From contig NZ_JAFEWE010000008.1 of assembly GCF_017355785.1 (NCBI RefSeq), forward strand, positions 62,001 through 126,000: a DNA stretch of 64,000 nt, written 5' to 3'. Below the pieces are notes generated by a model. The model saw only the letters and a program-made list of their open reading frames with translations. It did no database searches and was not told the DNA's origin. Shown here in pieces: positions 1 to 7,736 of this stretch. This DNA is from Desertivirga arenae (GTDB lineage Bacteria > Bacteroidota > Bacteroidia > Sphingobacteriales > Sphingobacteriaceae). Each line of letters starts with the position of its first letter. The first letter of the stretch is position 1. The translations under genes were made by a program, and so were the position numbers.

Positions 1-504
1 GATAGAGTATTAAAAGTAGGTTTCGAATTTGAAAATGGGGAACTAAATTTTTATTCCTGTGACTGTCGGTTTATTGAAAAGCCCCTTGATGAAGTTTACA
101 ACTGGAAGGCTGATGTAATGAATAAGGACTTCGATAAGGAAGAAGCAAGGATAAAGCTGGAGAAGAAACAGAAGGATTTGATCTGCGAAGCCTTAATGGA
201 TCAAAGCATTCTTGCCGGAGTAGGAAATAAAATTAAGAATGAATCTTTGTTCGCTTCACATGTACATCCGGAAAGTATCGTATCTGCAATCCCAAAGAAG
301 AAACTGGAAGCGATAATAGATGCCTGCGTAAAATTGTCGGGAAATTATCTTCAATGGCAACAGGACGGCGAGGTTGAGCCGCATTGGAAGGTGTATAAAA
401 AGTCTGATTGTCCACGTGATCATATTTCCTTAAGAAAGGAAAAGATTGGAAAAACGGGTAGAACTTCCTATTTCTGCGACAAGTGCCAGGAACTTTATGT
501 CTAA
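1..504 (+). CDS. Fpg/Nei-family DNA glycosylase (endonuclease VIII-like), 5' truncated by window edge
   Basis: The frame is open from base 1, so the N-terminus, including the catalytic Pro/Glu end, lies outside the window. What remains is the helix-two-turn-helix core (MDQSILAGVGNKIKNE, matching the family's DQ-x-x-x-AGVGN-x-Y-x-x-E signature) and the C-terminal zinc finger. Family members excise oxidised bases in base excision repair. The zinc finger looks non-canonical: the first ligand pair reads C-x3-H (CPRDH) rather than C-x2-C, while the second is a normal C-x2-C (FCDKCQ), preceded by the conserved GKTGRTSY strand. Nei and Fpg cannot be separated without the N-terminus. Family assignment is firm; substrate preference is not. 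Confidence 0.88.
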   Translation, partial: DRVLKVGFEFENGELNFYSCDCRFIEKPLDEVYNWKADVMNKDFDKEEARIKLEKKQKDLICEALMDQSILAGVGNKIKNESLFASHVHPESIVSAIPKKKLEAIIDACVKLSGNYLQWQQDGEVEPHWKVYKKSDCPRDHISLRKEKIGKTGRTSYFCDKCQELYV

Positions 505-602
505 TTTTATATCATAATATTTCTTATCTCCTGAGATAGAGTAACTTTTCTTTTTTTTTGAAATAAAACTTATCAACAATTCTTATTAGGCCCATTCTGT
601 CG

Positions 603-672
603 TATATTTGCATAGGCAATTTTCCCAACACAATTGGGCAACCCCGTTGATTCTATCAGCGGGGTTTTTTAT
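603..672 (+). ncRNA. Candidate tiny RNA locus: -7 box, hairpin, intrinsic terminator
   Basis: A perfect Bacteroidota -7 box, TATATTTG (603-610), is followed within about 14 nt by a hairpin (CCCAA 624-628 pairing with TTGGG 634-638). Immediately after comes an 11-bp stem (640-650 with 656-666, loop 651-655, one G-T pair) running into a T tract. Transcription from the box would give an RNA of only about 55 nt. I found no clear -33 TTG at the right distance. The simpler reading is that the second hairpin is just the terminator of the upstream glycosylase gene, although that gene ends about 135 nt earlier. The terminator is well supported; the independent RNA is inference. Confidence 0.45.
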
Positions 673-779
673 TGTATAGTGGTAAAAATCAGGACCTAAA
701 GATTTTTTTTCTACTTCTAATTGCACTATTAATCATTACTTTAGATGGTCTGGACTGAACCTCGTCTGCAGAATATATT

Positions 780-968
780 GTGGAATACTTATTTTGTTTG
801 TGGGAGGAATTGAGATTACTGCATGGAAATTTAAGCGATATTATACTAACGGACTCAAATCTGATTGATTTAAATCTTTTCTATCAATTTCAGTTAGATC
901 CTGAGGCCTGTTATCGTGCAGCTTTTACTGTCATAACCGACGAGATTTGTTATAAGAGAGAAAAATAA
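780..968 (+). CDS. Small hypothetical protein, 62 aa
   Basis: This short frame has a GTG start and lies 19 nt upstream of the VOC gene on the same strand. The product is acidic to neutral, with no signal peptide, no membrane segment and no motif I recognise. There is no convincing ribosome binding site, which is not informative in this phylum because Shine-Dalgarno sites are weak. It could be a genuine small gene, a remnant, or a chance frame in a leader region. Confidence is low. Confidence 0.3.
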   Translation: MEYLFCLWEELRLLHGNLSDIILTDSNLIDLNLFYQFQLDPEACYRAAFTVITDEICYKREK

Positions 969-987
969 AATTTAATAGATTTTACCT

Positions 988-1344
988 ATGCTAATAGAAA
1001 TACATCCTAAATTACCGATGCGAAATAAGGAAGTAACGAAAGATTACTATGTCAGGCAACTGGGATTTCGACTTTTGGGTGACCGGGACTTTGATGGTTA
1101 TTTGATGGTTTTAAAGGATAATATCCAGATTCATTTTTTCGAATACAAAGATTTGGAACCGGGTGAAAACTATGGACAAGTGTATATCCGGACAAACAAT
1201 ATTGATGGACTTTATAATGCTTTATTAGACAAGGGCGTTTCGATTCATCCAAACGGTCCCTTAGAAACCAAGCCATGGGGACAAAGGGAATTCTCGCTCT
1301 TAGATCCGGATAATAATTTGCTAACTTTTGGTCAAACCATTTAA
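988..1344 (+). CDS. VOC-family protein (glyoxalase/bleomycin-resistance fold)
   Basis: The 118-aa product has the length and strand-helix pattern of a single-domain vicinal oxygen chelate protein: an N-terminal xxFYxxxLGF-like segment (DYYVRQLGFRLLG, about residues 18-30), a central IHFFEY strand, a helix IDGLYNALLDKG, and the C-terminal signature W-G-x-R-E-F-x-L-x-D-P-D-N-N-L. The family includes bleomycin-binding proteins, lyases and dioxygenases, and the metal or ligand cannot be assigned from this sequence. The last residues match the usual DPDGNLL(x)FGQ ending. The next gene starts 7 nt after the stop, so the two may be cotranscribed. Confidence 0.85.
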   Translation: MLIEIHPKLPMRNKEVTKDYYVRQLGFRLLGDRDFDGYLMVLKDNIQIHFFEYKDLEPGENYGQVYIRTNNIDGLYNALLDKGVSIHPNGPLETKPWGQREFSLLDPDNNLLTFGQTI

Positions 1345-1351
1345 AACTGCA

Positions 1352-1945
1352 ATGAAAAGTGTATCTAAATTCTCTTTTTCCTCAATAAGTACTTTTGCTC
1401 TACTTGGTCTTGCCTTGCTTTTGATGTTTAGTCCTGATGCTAAAAGTTGGACTATCCAGGGATTAATGTCTATTGGCTTTTTCCAACCTGGTATTAAGCC
1501 GGATCAGGTATTATTGAGGGAGCCGGGATTAGAGGTTTCCTTTAAAAATGGAAGAAATGAAATAGTAAGATTATCAGATCTTAAAGGGAAAGTGGTATTT
1601 ATAAATTTCTGGGCTACGTGGTGTCCTCCCTGTATTGCCGAGATGCCCACGATCAATCGGCTGTCTGCCCGGCTAAGTGAAAATAGTAGTATTATCTTCC
1701 TGATGGTGGATGTAGATGGGAATTATAAAAAGGCGCAGAAGTTTATGGTTCGAAAGAACTTTAACCTTCCAGTTTACACTGCCGATAGTTCTATCCCTGA
1801 AGAAATGTTAGACGGTTCTATTCCCAGCACAGTTATCTTGGATAAATCTGGAAACCTTGTTTTCAAGCATACTGGAGCGGGCGATTTTTCAAGTAAAAAA
1901 GTGGAGGAGTTTTTATTAAGCCTAAGTGAAGCAAAAGTTCGATAA
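1352..1945 (+). CDS. TlpA/ResA-like membrane-anchored thioredoxin
   Basis: A hydrophobic N-terminal anchor (about residues 12-27) is followed by an AhpC/TSA-Redoxin-type thioredoxin domain. The active site W-C-P-P-C has Cys91 and Cys94 (numbered from the ATG at 1352), in the typical context FWATWCPPCIAEMP, and the cis-Pro loop reads GSIPSTVILD. Such proteins act as thiol-disulfide reductases outside the cytoplasmic membrane, for example in cytochrome c maturation or general redox maintenance. An upstream ATG at 1328 lies inside the VOC gene. I prefer 1352 because it begins the anchor directly and does not overlap. The specific partner is unknown. Confidence 0.88.
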   Translation: MKSVSKFSFSSISTFALLGLALLLMFSPDAKSWTIQGLMSIGFFQPGIKPDQVLLREPGLEVSFKNGRNEIVRLSDLKGKVVFINFWATWCPPCIAEMPTINRLSARLSENSSIIFLMVDVDGNYKKAQKFMVRKNFNLPVYTADSSIPEEMLDGSIPSTVILDKSGNLVFKHTGAGDFSSKKVEEFLLSLSEAKVR

Positions 1946-1974
1946 TAAGAACATAATAACAATTACTTGGAATT

Positions 1975-2226
1975 CTATCTTTTAAAAAGCTCTTCGATCT
2001 TTAATCCTGTTAATCTTACTAGCTCAACATTCGGTCTTTGCTGCTTCTCCATTGCTTTTTCATCTAAAACAGCCCGGTAATTTCTCTCTTCATCTGGCTC
2101 AAAGTATAATCCCACTCCTTCGATACTGACATGAAATTTATGAATGTAGCCTGTAGTTATTAAGCTTGCTTCAAATTCTCTTTCCTGGCCTTTGTATATT
2201 ACGGGTATTTTAAATCCTTCTTCCAT
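1975..2226 (-). CDS. Conserved-looking small hypothetical protein, 83 aa
   Basis: The product is a compact, charged, soluble protein with alternating beta-like segments (IPVIYKGQEREFEASL, YIHKFHVSIEGVGLYFEP) and a helical C-terminus. It has no cysteines, no signal peptide and no membrane segment. It starts with ATG and stands alone on the minus strand between a plus-strand thioredoxin and the CE15 esterase. I do not recognise the family. The regular composition and clean frame suggest a real gene. Confidence 0.6.
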   Translation of the reverse strand: MEEGFKIPVIYKGQEREFEASLITTGYIHKFHVSIEGVGLYFEPDEERNYRAVLDEKAMEKQQRPNVELVRLTGLKIEELFKR

Positions 2227-2419
2227 TTTTGTTTCAGCTACACTTATATAAGACGGCGAACTTAATATGAATTAATCAGGAATGAAATAGTATTTTCTTT
2301 AAAATCACTCCAGACCCTTCTTGTAACAAATTCATATCTTATATGGATCTCATTTCTGGATTTTTTATTTTGTGTTGCCGTATGATTGCACGTAAGTGAT
2401 CCAAACTAACCACGTACCC

Positions 2420-3718
2420 ATGTTTAAATTAGCGAAAACTTTAGGAACCAGTTGCCTTATCATTCTGTCTGCTGCCAGTGCTGTGGCTCAAAAGGAAAAA
2501 TTAGCAAAAGTAGTGGCGGGGCATCCCGTAAATTATAGTGAAGATTCTGTAGGTTCTTATACTTTACCTGACGTTTTAAGGCTACAAAATGGTAGGCTGG
2601 TAAAAGATAGTAAAACCTGGCAGGAGAAAAGGAGGCCTGAACTCCTGAAGTTGTTCGAGCAGCATCAATTTGGTGTTGTCCCCGGTAAGCCTAAAGCGAT
2701 GTCTGTTCAGACCTTAGAAGATCATGGAAGAGCCTTGAATGGTATTGCTGTGAGGAAACAAACAAGGATTTATTTCAGTAATGATACTTCGAAGAATAAG
2801 ATGGATCTGTTGATCTACCTACCCGAAAAGGCAAGTCAACCTTCTCCGCTACTGTTGCTTATTAATTTCCAGCCCAACTCTATGGTAGTGGATGATCCTG
2901 CAGTTAGGAGAGGGTATTATTGGACCAAAGAGGGAAAACGTCTCCTGGCCCCGGAAGAGAGAGTCCCTTCTAAAATTAATATAGCAAGTTTCATTTCCCA
3001 GGGGATAGGAGTGGCCATGGTTTACTATGGAGATATAGAACCTGATTTCAAAGGAGGCTTAAAGTATGGCGTACGCAGCCTTTACTTGAAGCCGGGGCAG
3101 ACGACTGTAAAAGACTCTGAATGGGGAACTATATCAGCCTGGTCTTGGGGTTTAAGTCGTGCAATGGATTACTTTGAGACGGATAAAGATATAGATGCAA
3201 AGCGTGTTGCTCTTCAAGGTACATCGCGACTAGGGAAGACAGTATTGTGGACAGGAGCCAGGGATGAAAGGTTTAAACTTGTAATTGCAAGTTGTTCTGG
3301 CGAGGGAGGAGCAGCATTAAGTCGCCGAAATTACGGTGAAGGAGTCGAACACATGACTGACACTTCAAGATACTACTATCAATTTGCTCCTAAACGTCAC
3401 AGTTATACGGGCAGGATAAATGAATCTCCTGTTGATGCTCATATGCTTGTTGCGCTCATGGCTCCGCGCCCCCTGTTGTTGCAGACAGGTGATACAGATT
3501 ACTGGTCAGATCCCAAGGGTGAGTTTCTTGCAGCAAAGGCTGCCCAGCCTGTCTATCAGTTATTTGGAAAAAAAGGACCTGCAGGGGAAGAGTTCCCCGC
3601 TGCAAGCGATACATCTTTAATGTTTAATCCCCTGGGGTACTATATGCATGCTGGTGGTCATGGTCCTATACCCGCAGATTGGCCCCTATATCTTCAGTAT
3701 CTTAAAAAATTTCTATAG
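2420..3718 (+). CDS. Secreted CE15-like glucuronoyl esterase
   Basis: The 432-aa product begins with a signal peptide (MFKLAKTLGT...SAVAQ). I chose the ATG at 2420 over the GTG at 2396 because it starts directly at that signal. The alpha/beta-hydrolase core carries the nucleophile elbow G-T-S-R-L-G-K with Ser269, matching the GxSRxGK pattern of carbohydrate esterase family 15. A late MAPRPLLLQTGDTDYWSDP segment should hold acid and substrate contacts, and GGHGP places the catalytic His at 414. CE15 enzymes cleave the ester between 4-O-methyl-glucuronic acid of xylan and lignin alcohols. Secretion to the periplasm or surface is expected. No other xylan gene is adjacent. Confidence 0.85.
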   Translation: MFKLAKTLGTSCLIILSAASAVAQKEKLAKVVAGHPVNYSEDSVGSYTLPDVLRLQNGRLVKDSKTWQEKRRPELLKLFEQHQFGVVPGKPKAMSVQTLEDHGRALNGIAVRKQTRIYFSNDTSKNKMDLLIYLPEKASQPSPLLLLINFQPNSMVVDDPAVRRGYYWTKEGKRLLAPEERVPSKINIASFISQGIGVAMVYYGDIEPDFKGGLKYGVRSLYLKPGQTTVKDSEWGTISAWSWGLSRAMDYFETDKDIDAKRVALQGTSRLGKTVLWTGARDERFKLVIASCSGEGGAALSRRNYGEGVEHMTDTSRYYYQFAPKRHSYTGRINESPVDAHMLVALMAPRPLLLQTGDTDYWSDPKGEFLAAKAAQPVYQLFGKKGPAGEEFPAASDTSLMFNPLGYYMHAGGHGPIPADWPLYLQYLKKFL

Positions 3719-3799
3719 TAACAAAAGAAAGGAAGGTTGCGGAAGCAATCGGGTAGAATAATAGAAGTCTGCGAAACAAAAAAATGCATAATCATATTT

Positions 3800-3815
3800 C
3801 TTATGTGCACATAAG
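3800..3815. promoter_or_regulatory. 16-bp perfect palindrome
   Basis: CTTATGTGCACATAAG is a perfect 16-bp inverted repeat without a spacer, 66 nt upstream of the TerB-like gene. Its symmetry and position fit a dimeric repressor site. It has no T tract and is too short to act as a terminator. The binding protein is unknown. Confidence 0.4.
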
Positions 3816-3881
3816 GGAATTAGAGTATTAATCTTAATTCCGCTAATCAGGTATTGCTGATAAAGCACAAAATAAGGAACT

Positions 3882-4274
3882 ATGCAAAACAACTTATCAA
3901 TAGAGGAGGTGTTTAATACACCACAAAAGAAATTGGCGTTCTTTCAGAACCTCATACTTGTAGCAGCAGCAGACAAAGTGCTGGACAATGGCGAGGGTAC
4001 TTTACTACTATTAATTGGAGACAAACTTGGTCTTACCCCCGCAGATCTCATGCCTCTCGTAGACAATCTTTCGGTCCTAAGTTTTATAATTCCTGAGGAT
4101 GGATTGCAAAAGACGTTGGAGCTACAAACTTTAGTTCAAATGACAATGGAGGATGGGGAACTGCATGATCGTGAATATACCTTATGTTTAGAGTACGCAG
4201 AACGTATCGGCTATGGTAAATCGGTATTGGATGACATGATTAAACAATTCTCGACAGGACCGATTCAGGATTAA
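3882..4274 (+). CDS. TerB-like (DjlA N-terminal-like) helical protein
   Basis: The 130-aa product is almost entirely helical and shows the repeating pattern of TerB/DjlA-N domains: LVAAADKVLDNGEGTLLLLIGDKLGL in the first half and LVQMTMEDGELHDREYTLCLEYAERIGY in the second. In each, an acidic cluster (AADxxLDxGE, TMEDGELHDRE) follows a hydrophobic helix, which in the family can bind metal. Members are linked to tellurite resistance and membrane stress, but isolated TerB domains occur without other ter genes, as here. No signal peptide is present, so the protein is probably cytoplasmic. The 16-bp palindrome upstream may regulate it. Confidence 0.65.
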   Translation: MQNNLSIEEVFNTPQKKLAFFQNLILVAAADKVLDNGEGTLLLLIGDKLGLTPADLMPLVDNLSVLSFIIPEDGLQKTLELQTLVQMTMEDGELHDREYTLCLEYAERIGYGKSVLDDMIKQFSTGPIQD

Positions 4275-4289
4275 TCAATAAGCTGACAT

Positions 4290-4404
4290 ACCGGGAGGTG
4301 AAAGATATTTTATCTTTAACGAAACTTAACATGGACATCATCGTAATAACCTAAACAGCAGTGTTATTGCCAATGCCATCATTCTGCTTGTCTCATCTCC
4401 CGGT
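4290..4404. repeat. Long-range inverted repeat flanking an intergenic segment
   Basis: ACCGGGAGGTGA (4290-4301) is matched by its reverse complement TCATCTCCCGGT (4393-4404) with a single mismatch, enclosing about 90 nt. The arms sit between the TerB-like and RsbQ-like genes. This could be a structured leader or a relic of a small mobile element. No target-site duplication is obvious. Confidence 0.45.
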
Positions 4405-4430
4405 GTTAGCTAAGAACCCTGATTATAAAT

Positions 4431-5255
4431 ATGACTTTACAAGCGACAAGCAGCTCGAAATCTTCTATAACAAAAAACAATGTAAGTGTTCGGGGTAACC
4501 TGGCAAGTATAAAAACCTTGGTATTTGGCCACGGCTTTGGTACTAATCAAAAGGTCTGGAATTTCGTTAGAGCTGCTTTCGAACAAGATTATCGAATTGT
4601 TCTTTATGATAATATAGGCGCAAGTCACTCTGACCTGTCTTTTTATGAGCCTGAAAGATATAGAGATTTGAACGGGTATAAGCAGGACTTGCTGGATATT
4701 TGTGAGGATTTACAACTTACAAATATCACCTTTGTCGGACATTCCGTTAGTGGGATCATAGGGCTGCTTGCATCTGTTGATCGTCCCGATCTCTTTTCGA
4801 GCCTAATTCTCATTGGTTCTTCAGCCCGTTATCTTAATGAGGAAGGATATACAGGAGGTTTTGAACAAGCTGATTTGAATACTATTTACAGCGATATCGT
4901 ATTCAATTATGAGCAATGGGCAAAGGGCTTTTCAACGATGGTGATGAGGAATGATGATCGTCCGATTTTTGCTGAAGGCTTTATGTCGGGCCTCTTGTCT
5001 TTACGGCCTGATATTGCTCTCTCTCTGATTAAGACTATTTTTCAGTCCGACTTTCGTTCTGTTCTACCACTTGTGCAACATCCCACGCTCATTATTCAGT
5101 CCGAAAAGGATTTAGCCGTTCCACAGGAAGCTGCCGAGCATTTGCATCGCTCTATCCCAAATAGTAAAATAGAATATGTAGCAGCTGAAGGACACTTTCC
5201 CCATATTACCGCTCCTGATGCAATTGTAGGTGCTATTGAGAGGTTCTTAAAATAG
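4431..5255 (+). CDS. RsbQ/KAI2-like alpha/beta hydrolase
   Basis: The 274-aa cytosolic hydrolase shows the RsbQ/D14/KAI2 subfamily pattern: oxyanion loop FGHGFGTNQKVWN, DNIGASHSDLSFY strand, nucleophile elbow G-H-S-V-S-G with Ser105, a late acid in QSEKDLAVP, and the catalytic His in EGHFPH. In Bacillus subtilis RsbQ acts with the PAS-phosphatase RsbP to activate the stress sigma factor, probably by hydrolysing a small hydrophobic ligand. No rsbP-like gene is next to it, so this is an orphan RsbQ and its partner and ligand cannot be named. Family assignment is strong. Confidence 0.85.
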   Translation: MTLQATSSSKSSITKNNVSVRGNLASIKTLVFGHGFGTNQKVWNFVRAAFEQDYRIVLYDNIGASHSDLSFYEPERYRDLNGYKQDLLDICEDLQLTNITFVGHSVSGIIGLLASVDRPDLFSSLILIGSSARYLNEEGYTGGFEQADLNTIYSDIVFNYEQWAKGFSTMVMRNDDRPIFAEGFMSGLLSLRPDIALSLIKTIFQSDFRSVLPLVQHPTLIIQSEKDLAVPQEAAEHLHRSIPNSKIEYVAAEGHFPHITAPDAIVGAIERFLK

Positions 5256-5285
5256 TAAGGGAAGGAAAATACAGAACAGTCCTTA

Positions 5286-5906
5286 TTAATTTTTTGTTGC
5301 AGAAAGAGTTGTTGTATTTTCTGAATGTGGAGCTGAAGCTGCCAGGTAACGAGCGTTATACAGTTGAGTTATACTCACCAAACCATTTTGCTCGTATTCT
5401 TTGTTCATCCAGGCGTTATAGAGTTCTTTGTCGTCCTTTATCATTTCGGCCAGACACTTATTGACATCGCGAGGAGCGATCTCGGTCATTTTACCATCCT
5501 CATTAATAGTAAAAAAATGTGGAACTGGGGAATGATCATACGGGTGAGCACTATAAAAGGAATAAAGGTTTATTTTTCCTTCAGCCCACACCCTATAGAA
5601 GTGTTCATTGTCTCCTTTAATGCTTTTAAATTCTGAAGGACTATTCGTTAAACCAGTAATAGTGAATGATTTAATTTCATTAGGACTGAACTTTTGATTC
5701 TCTCCATTAGGTAATTCAATCCGTAGATTTCTTGTAACAGATAGGGGATTCAGTTCCTGTTTTTTCAACAAGGCCGAGCTGATTTTAATTTTACATTTAA
5801 CGGTGTCACCAGTCTTACTTACGTAATATCCTTCATATTTATTGTTAGCGAACCCGGCAGAGACACCTATAAAAAGGGTGAAAATAGACAACAGCACTCG
5901 TTTCAT
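5286..5906 (-). CDS. Secreted hypothetical protein (Bacteroidota-type, distant paralogue at 40.7 kb)
   Basis: A clear signal peptide (MKRVLLSIFT...GFANN) precedes about 185 residues with the opening pattern Y-x-G-Y-Y-x-x-x-x-G-D-T-V, followed by alternating strands, an aromatic RVWAEGKINLYSFYS segment and a helical C-terminus. The same layout (signal peptide, Y-Y-x-x-x-G-x-x-V-x-G/C-x-I opening, FY-x-x-x-x strand, YLAA-like end) appears in the minus-strand protein at 40713-41357, so they may be distant paralogues. No catalytic motif is visible and function is unknown. It is probably periplasmic. Confidence 0.7.
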   Translation of the reverse strand: MKRVLLSIFTLFIGVSAGFANNKYEGYYVSKTGDTVKCKIKISSALLKKQELNPLSVTRNLRIELPNGENQKFSPNEIKSFTITGLTNSPSEFKSIKGDNEHFYRVWAEGKINLYSFYSAHPYDHSPVPHFFTINEDGKMTEIAPRDVNKCLAEMIKDDKELYNAWMNKEYEQNGLVSITQLYNARYLAASAPHSENTTTLSATKN

Positions 5907-6159
5907 TCTTCAAAATTAAATTGGTGGTAAAAACCGATACCTGGATCTTAAATAATTCTGATCAAGGTTCGCTTTTATTATGCTAATACTGTGCCAATGG
6001 AGATAAAATTTTAGGCTGCTGTAAAAGGAGCTGAGAATTGATATGGAGAATGTTAGGTGTAGGGATTCGGGTAATTTTCGTCCCAATTATACAACAGAGA
6101 TTGAGGCCTTTTGTAGAAAGCTAAACAAATAGATAGGAGGATAGACAGGGGAAAAAATT

Positions 6160-6194
6160 AAAGGAGTACTTTGGATGGCCAAGGAGACTCCTTT
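6160..6194 (-). terminator. Intrinsic terminator of the GH28 gene
   Basis: The inverted repeat AAAGGAGT (6160-6167) with ACTCCTTT (6187-6194), with an inner TGG/CCA pair, lies just after the GH28 stop. Read on the minus strand it is followed by a T-rich run (AATTTTTTCCCC). The 250 bases beyond, up to the secreted hypothetical gene, hold only a chance 29-codon frame. Confidence 0.7.
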
Positions 6195-6205
6195 AATGAT
6201 TGATG

Positions 6206-7564
6206 TTATTTAACGTGTGAGGGCTCTTTCACTTCTTTGCCGATGATCACGTCATTAAATACTATATTTTCTGTGTTGCGTAGGCTTAAACCCGTAGAAG
6301 CAGAATCAATCGTTACATTGGAAAAATAAATGTCTTTTACTTTTTTACTCGGGTATCCCTGGATAACTACTCCTGCATTTGTTGCTTTTCTGCATTTTAC
6401 ATTATCTACAAAAACATTCCTGATATCAGTTTCGAAGCCCTTTCCTTCTCCATGGTAAAACGATGTTATAAAGAAACAGTCTTCTACCTCCCCAAATTCG
6501 AGATTATTAACGTAAATGTCACGAATGAAACCGCCCCGGTCTGGGTTCGATTTCAAATAGATACCCCGTTTGCAATATCCCGATGCTTTACAATTTTCTA
6601 CAAATACGTTTTGTACTCCTGCAGACATCTCACTACCTATGACTACACCATGTAGTCCCTTGAAACGACAATTACGGATAATGATGTTTTCTGAGCTAAT
6701 ACCTGTCCTTCTGCCTTCGTAATCGCGGCCGGCTTTGATGGCTACATTGTCGTCTCCATTGTTAAAGTCAATGTCTTCTATCAAAATATTTTTAGAGTAC
6801 TCGGGGTCGAACCCGTCATTGTTCTTATTGAAAGCTTCAAATTTTACTTTTCTTGCTGTTATATTTTCTGACTTGAGCAAATGCACACACCAGAAAGGAG
6901 AGTTTCTAATAGTAATGCCTTCAATCAGGATATTCTTACATTCAAAAAATTGGATTAGCTGTGGACGCAGGAAGTGGCCTTTGCCAAACATCCTTTGATT
7001 TAAAGCCGTATTATCCTTATTCATTTTGCGCGTTAAAAGCTGACTTTCGCCTTGCTTCTCCGACCATTTGCTGAAAGAGTCGCGTGAATTTCCGTCAATC
7101 TCTCCTTCGCCTATTATGGCTACATTCTCTAATTGGTAGGCATAAATAAAGGGACTGTAGTTGTAAACGAATGTACCCTCCCAACTGGTTAGCACAGCTG
7201 GTAAGTAATCTTCCGGATTTGTGCCGAAAATCAGTTTGGCTCCCTTTTGTAACTCAATGCAAAGATTGCTGGTCATGTGGATAGGGCCATTGATAAGGTA
7301 TGTGCCCGGGGGAACAAGGATCTTACCACCCTTTTTCGCTCTGATTACTTTTATGGCCTTGTCGAATGCGGGTTTACAATCCGTTTTGGAATCTCCTACT
7401 GCTCCGAACTTCGTTATCGTAAATACATTTTTAGAGATCTTAGGAGGAATAATATTTTTCAGGATCTGGTCCCGTTTTTCGTTTGCAGAGGGTTCTGTGG
7501 AAACGGAACTAGTCCAGGAGATGCAATTGATTGAAATAATCAGAAGAATAAAAAGCTTTTTCAT
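6206..7564 (-). CDS. Secreted GH28 polygalacturonase-like glycoside hydrolase
   Basis: The 452-aa product has a signal peptide, a pectate-lyase-3-type N-terminus (FGAVGDSKTDCKPAFDKAI, residues 54-71) and a right-handed beta-helix. The GH28 catalytic signatures are all present in order: N-N-D-G-F-D (catalytic Asp250), G-D-D-N (Asp271/Asp272), H-G-V-V-I-G-S-E (His305) and R-G-I-Y-L-K (Arg333-Lys338). The family hydrolyses alpha-1,4-galacturonic or rhamnogalacturonan linkages of pectin. The RG-I-x-x-K variant is common in exo-acting bacterial members, but endo or exo action cannot be decided here. No SusC/SusD pair is nearby. A terminator follows. Confidence 0.92.
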   Translation of the reverse strand: MKKLFILLIISINCISWTSSVSTEPSANEKRDQILKNIIPPKISKNVFTITKFGAVGDSKTDCKPAFDKAIKVIRAKKGGKILVPPGTYLINGPIHMTSNLCIELQKGAKLIFGTNPEDYLPAVLTSWEGTFVYNYSPFIYAYQLENVAIIGEGEIDGNSRDSFSKWSEKQGESQLLTRKMNKDNTALNQRMFGKGHFLRPQLIQFFECKNILIEGITIRNSPFWCVHLLKSENITARKVKFEAFNKNNDGFDPEYSKNILIEDIDFNNGDDNVAIKAGRDYEGRRTGISSENIIIRNCRFKGLHGVVIGSEMSAGVQNVFVENCKASGYCKRGIYLKSNPDRGGFIRDIYVNNLEFGEVEDCFFITSFYHGEGKGFETDIRNVFVDNVKCRKATNAGVVIQGYPSKKVKDIYFSNVTIDSASTGLSLRNTENIVFNDVIIGKEVKEPSHVK

Positions 7565-7736
7565 ACCTGCCCACTAATACTTTATTGAATTCAAAATTGG
7601 TCCCCGAAGATAGGAATAGATTTTTGCAGGTAACATTTTTTTGTTGATGAGTAGTTTGAATATTGTTAAATTAGTTCCGGTATTTAGCCTGGTATAATTT
7701 GAAAACGGAACCTTATCATTTGCTGTATCATTTATA

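Noticed and set aside
6043-6132. 29-codon frame with a weak ribosome site upstream of the GH28 terminator
   Set aside because: It is too short, without motif, and lies in a region with no other sign of coding.
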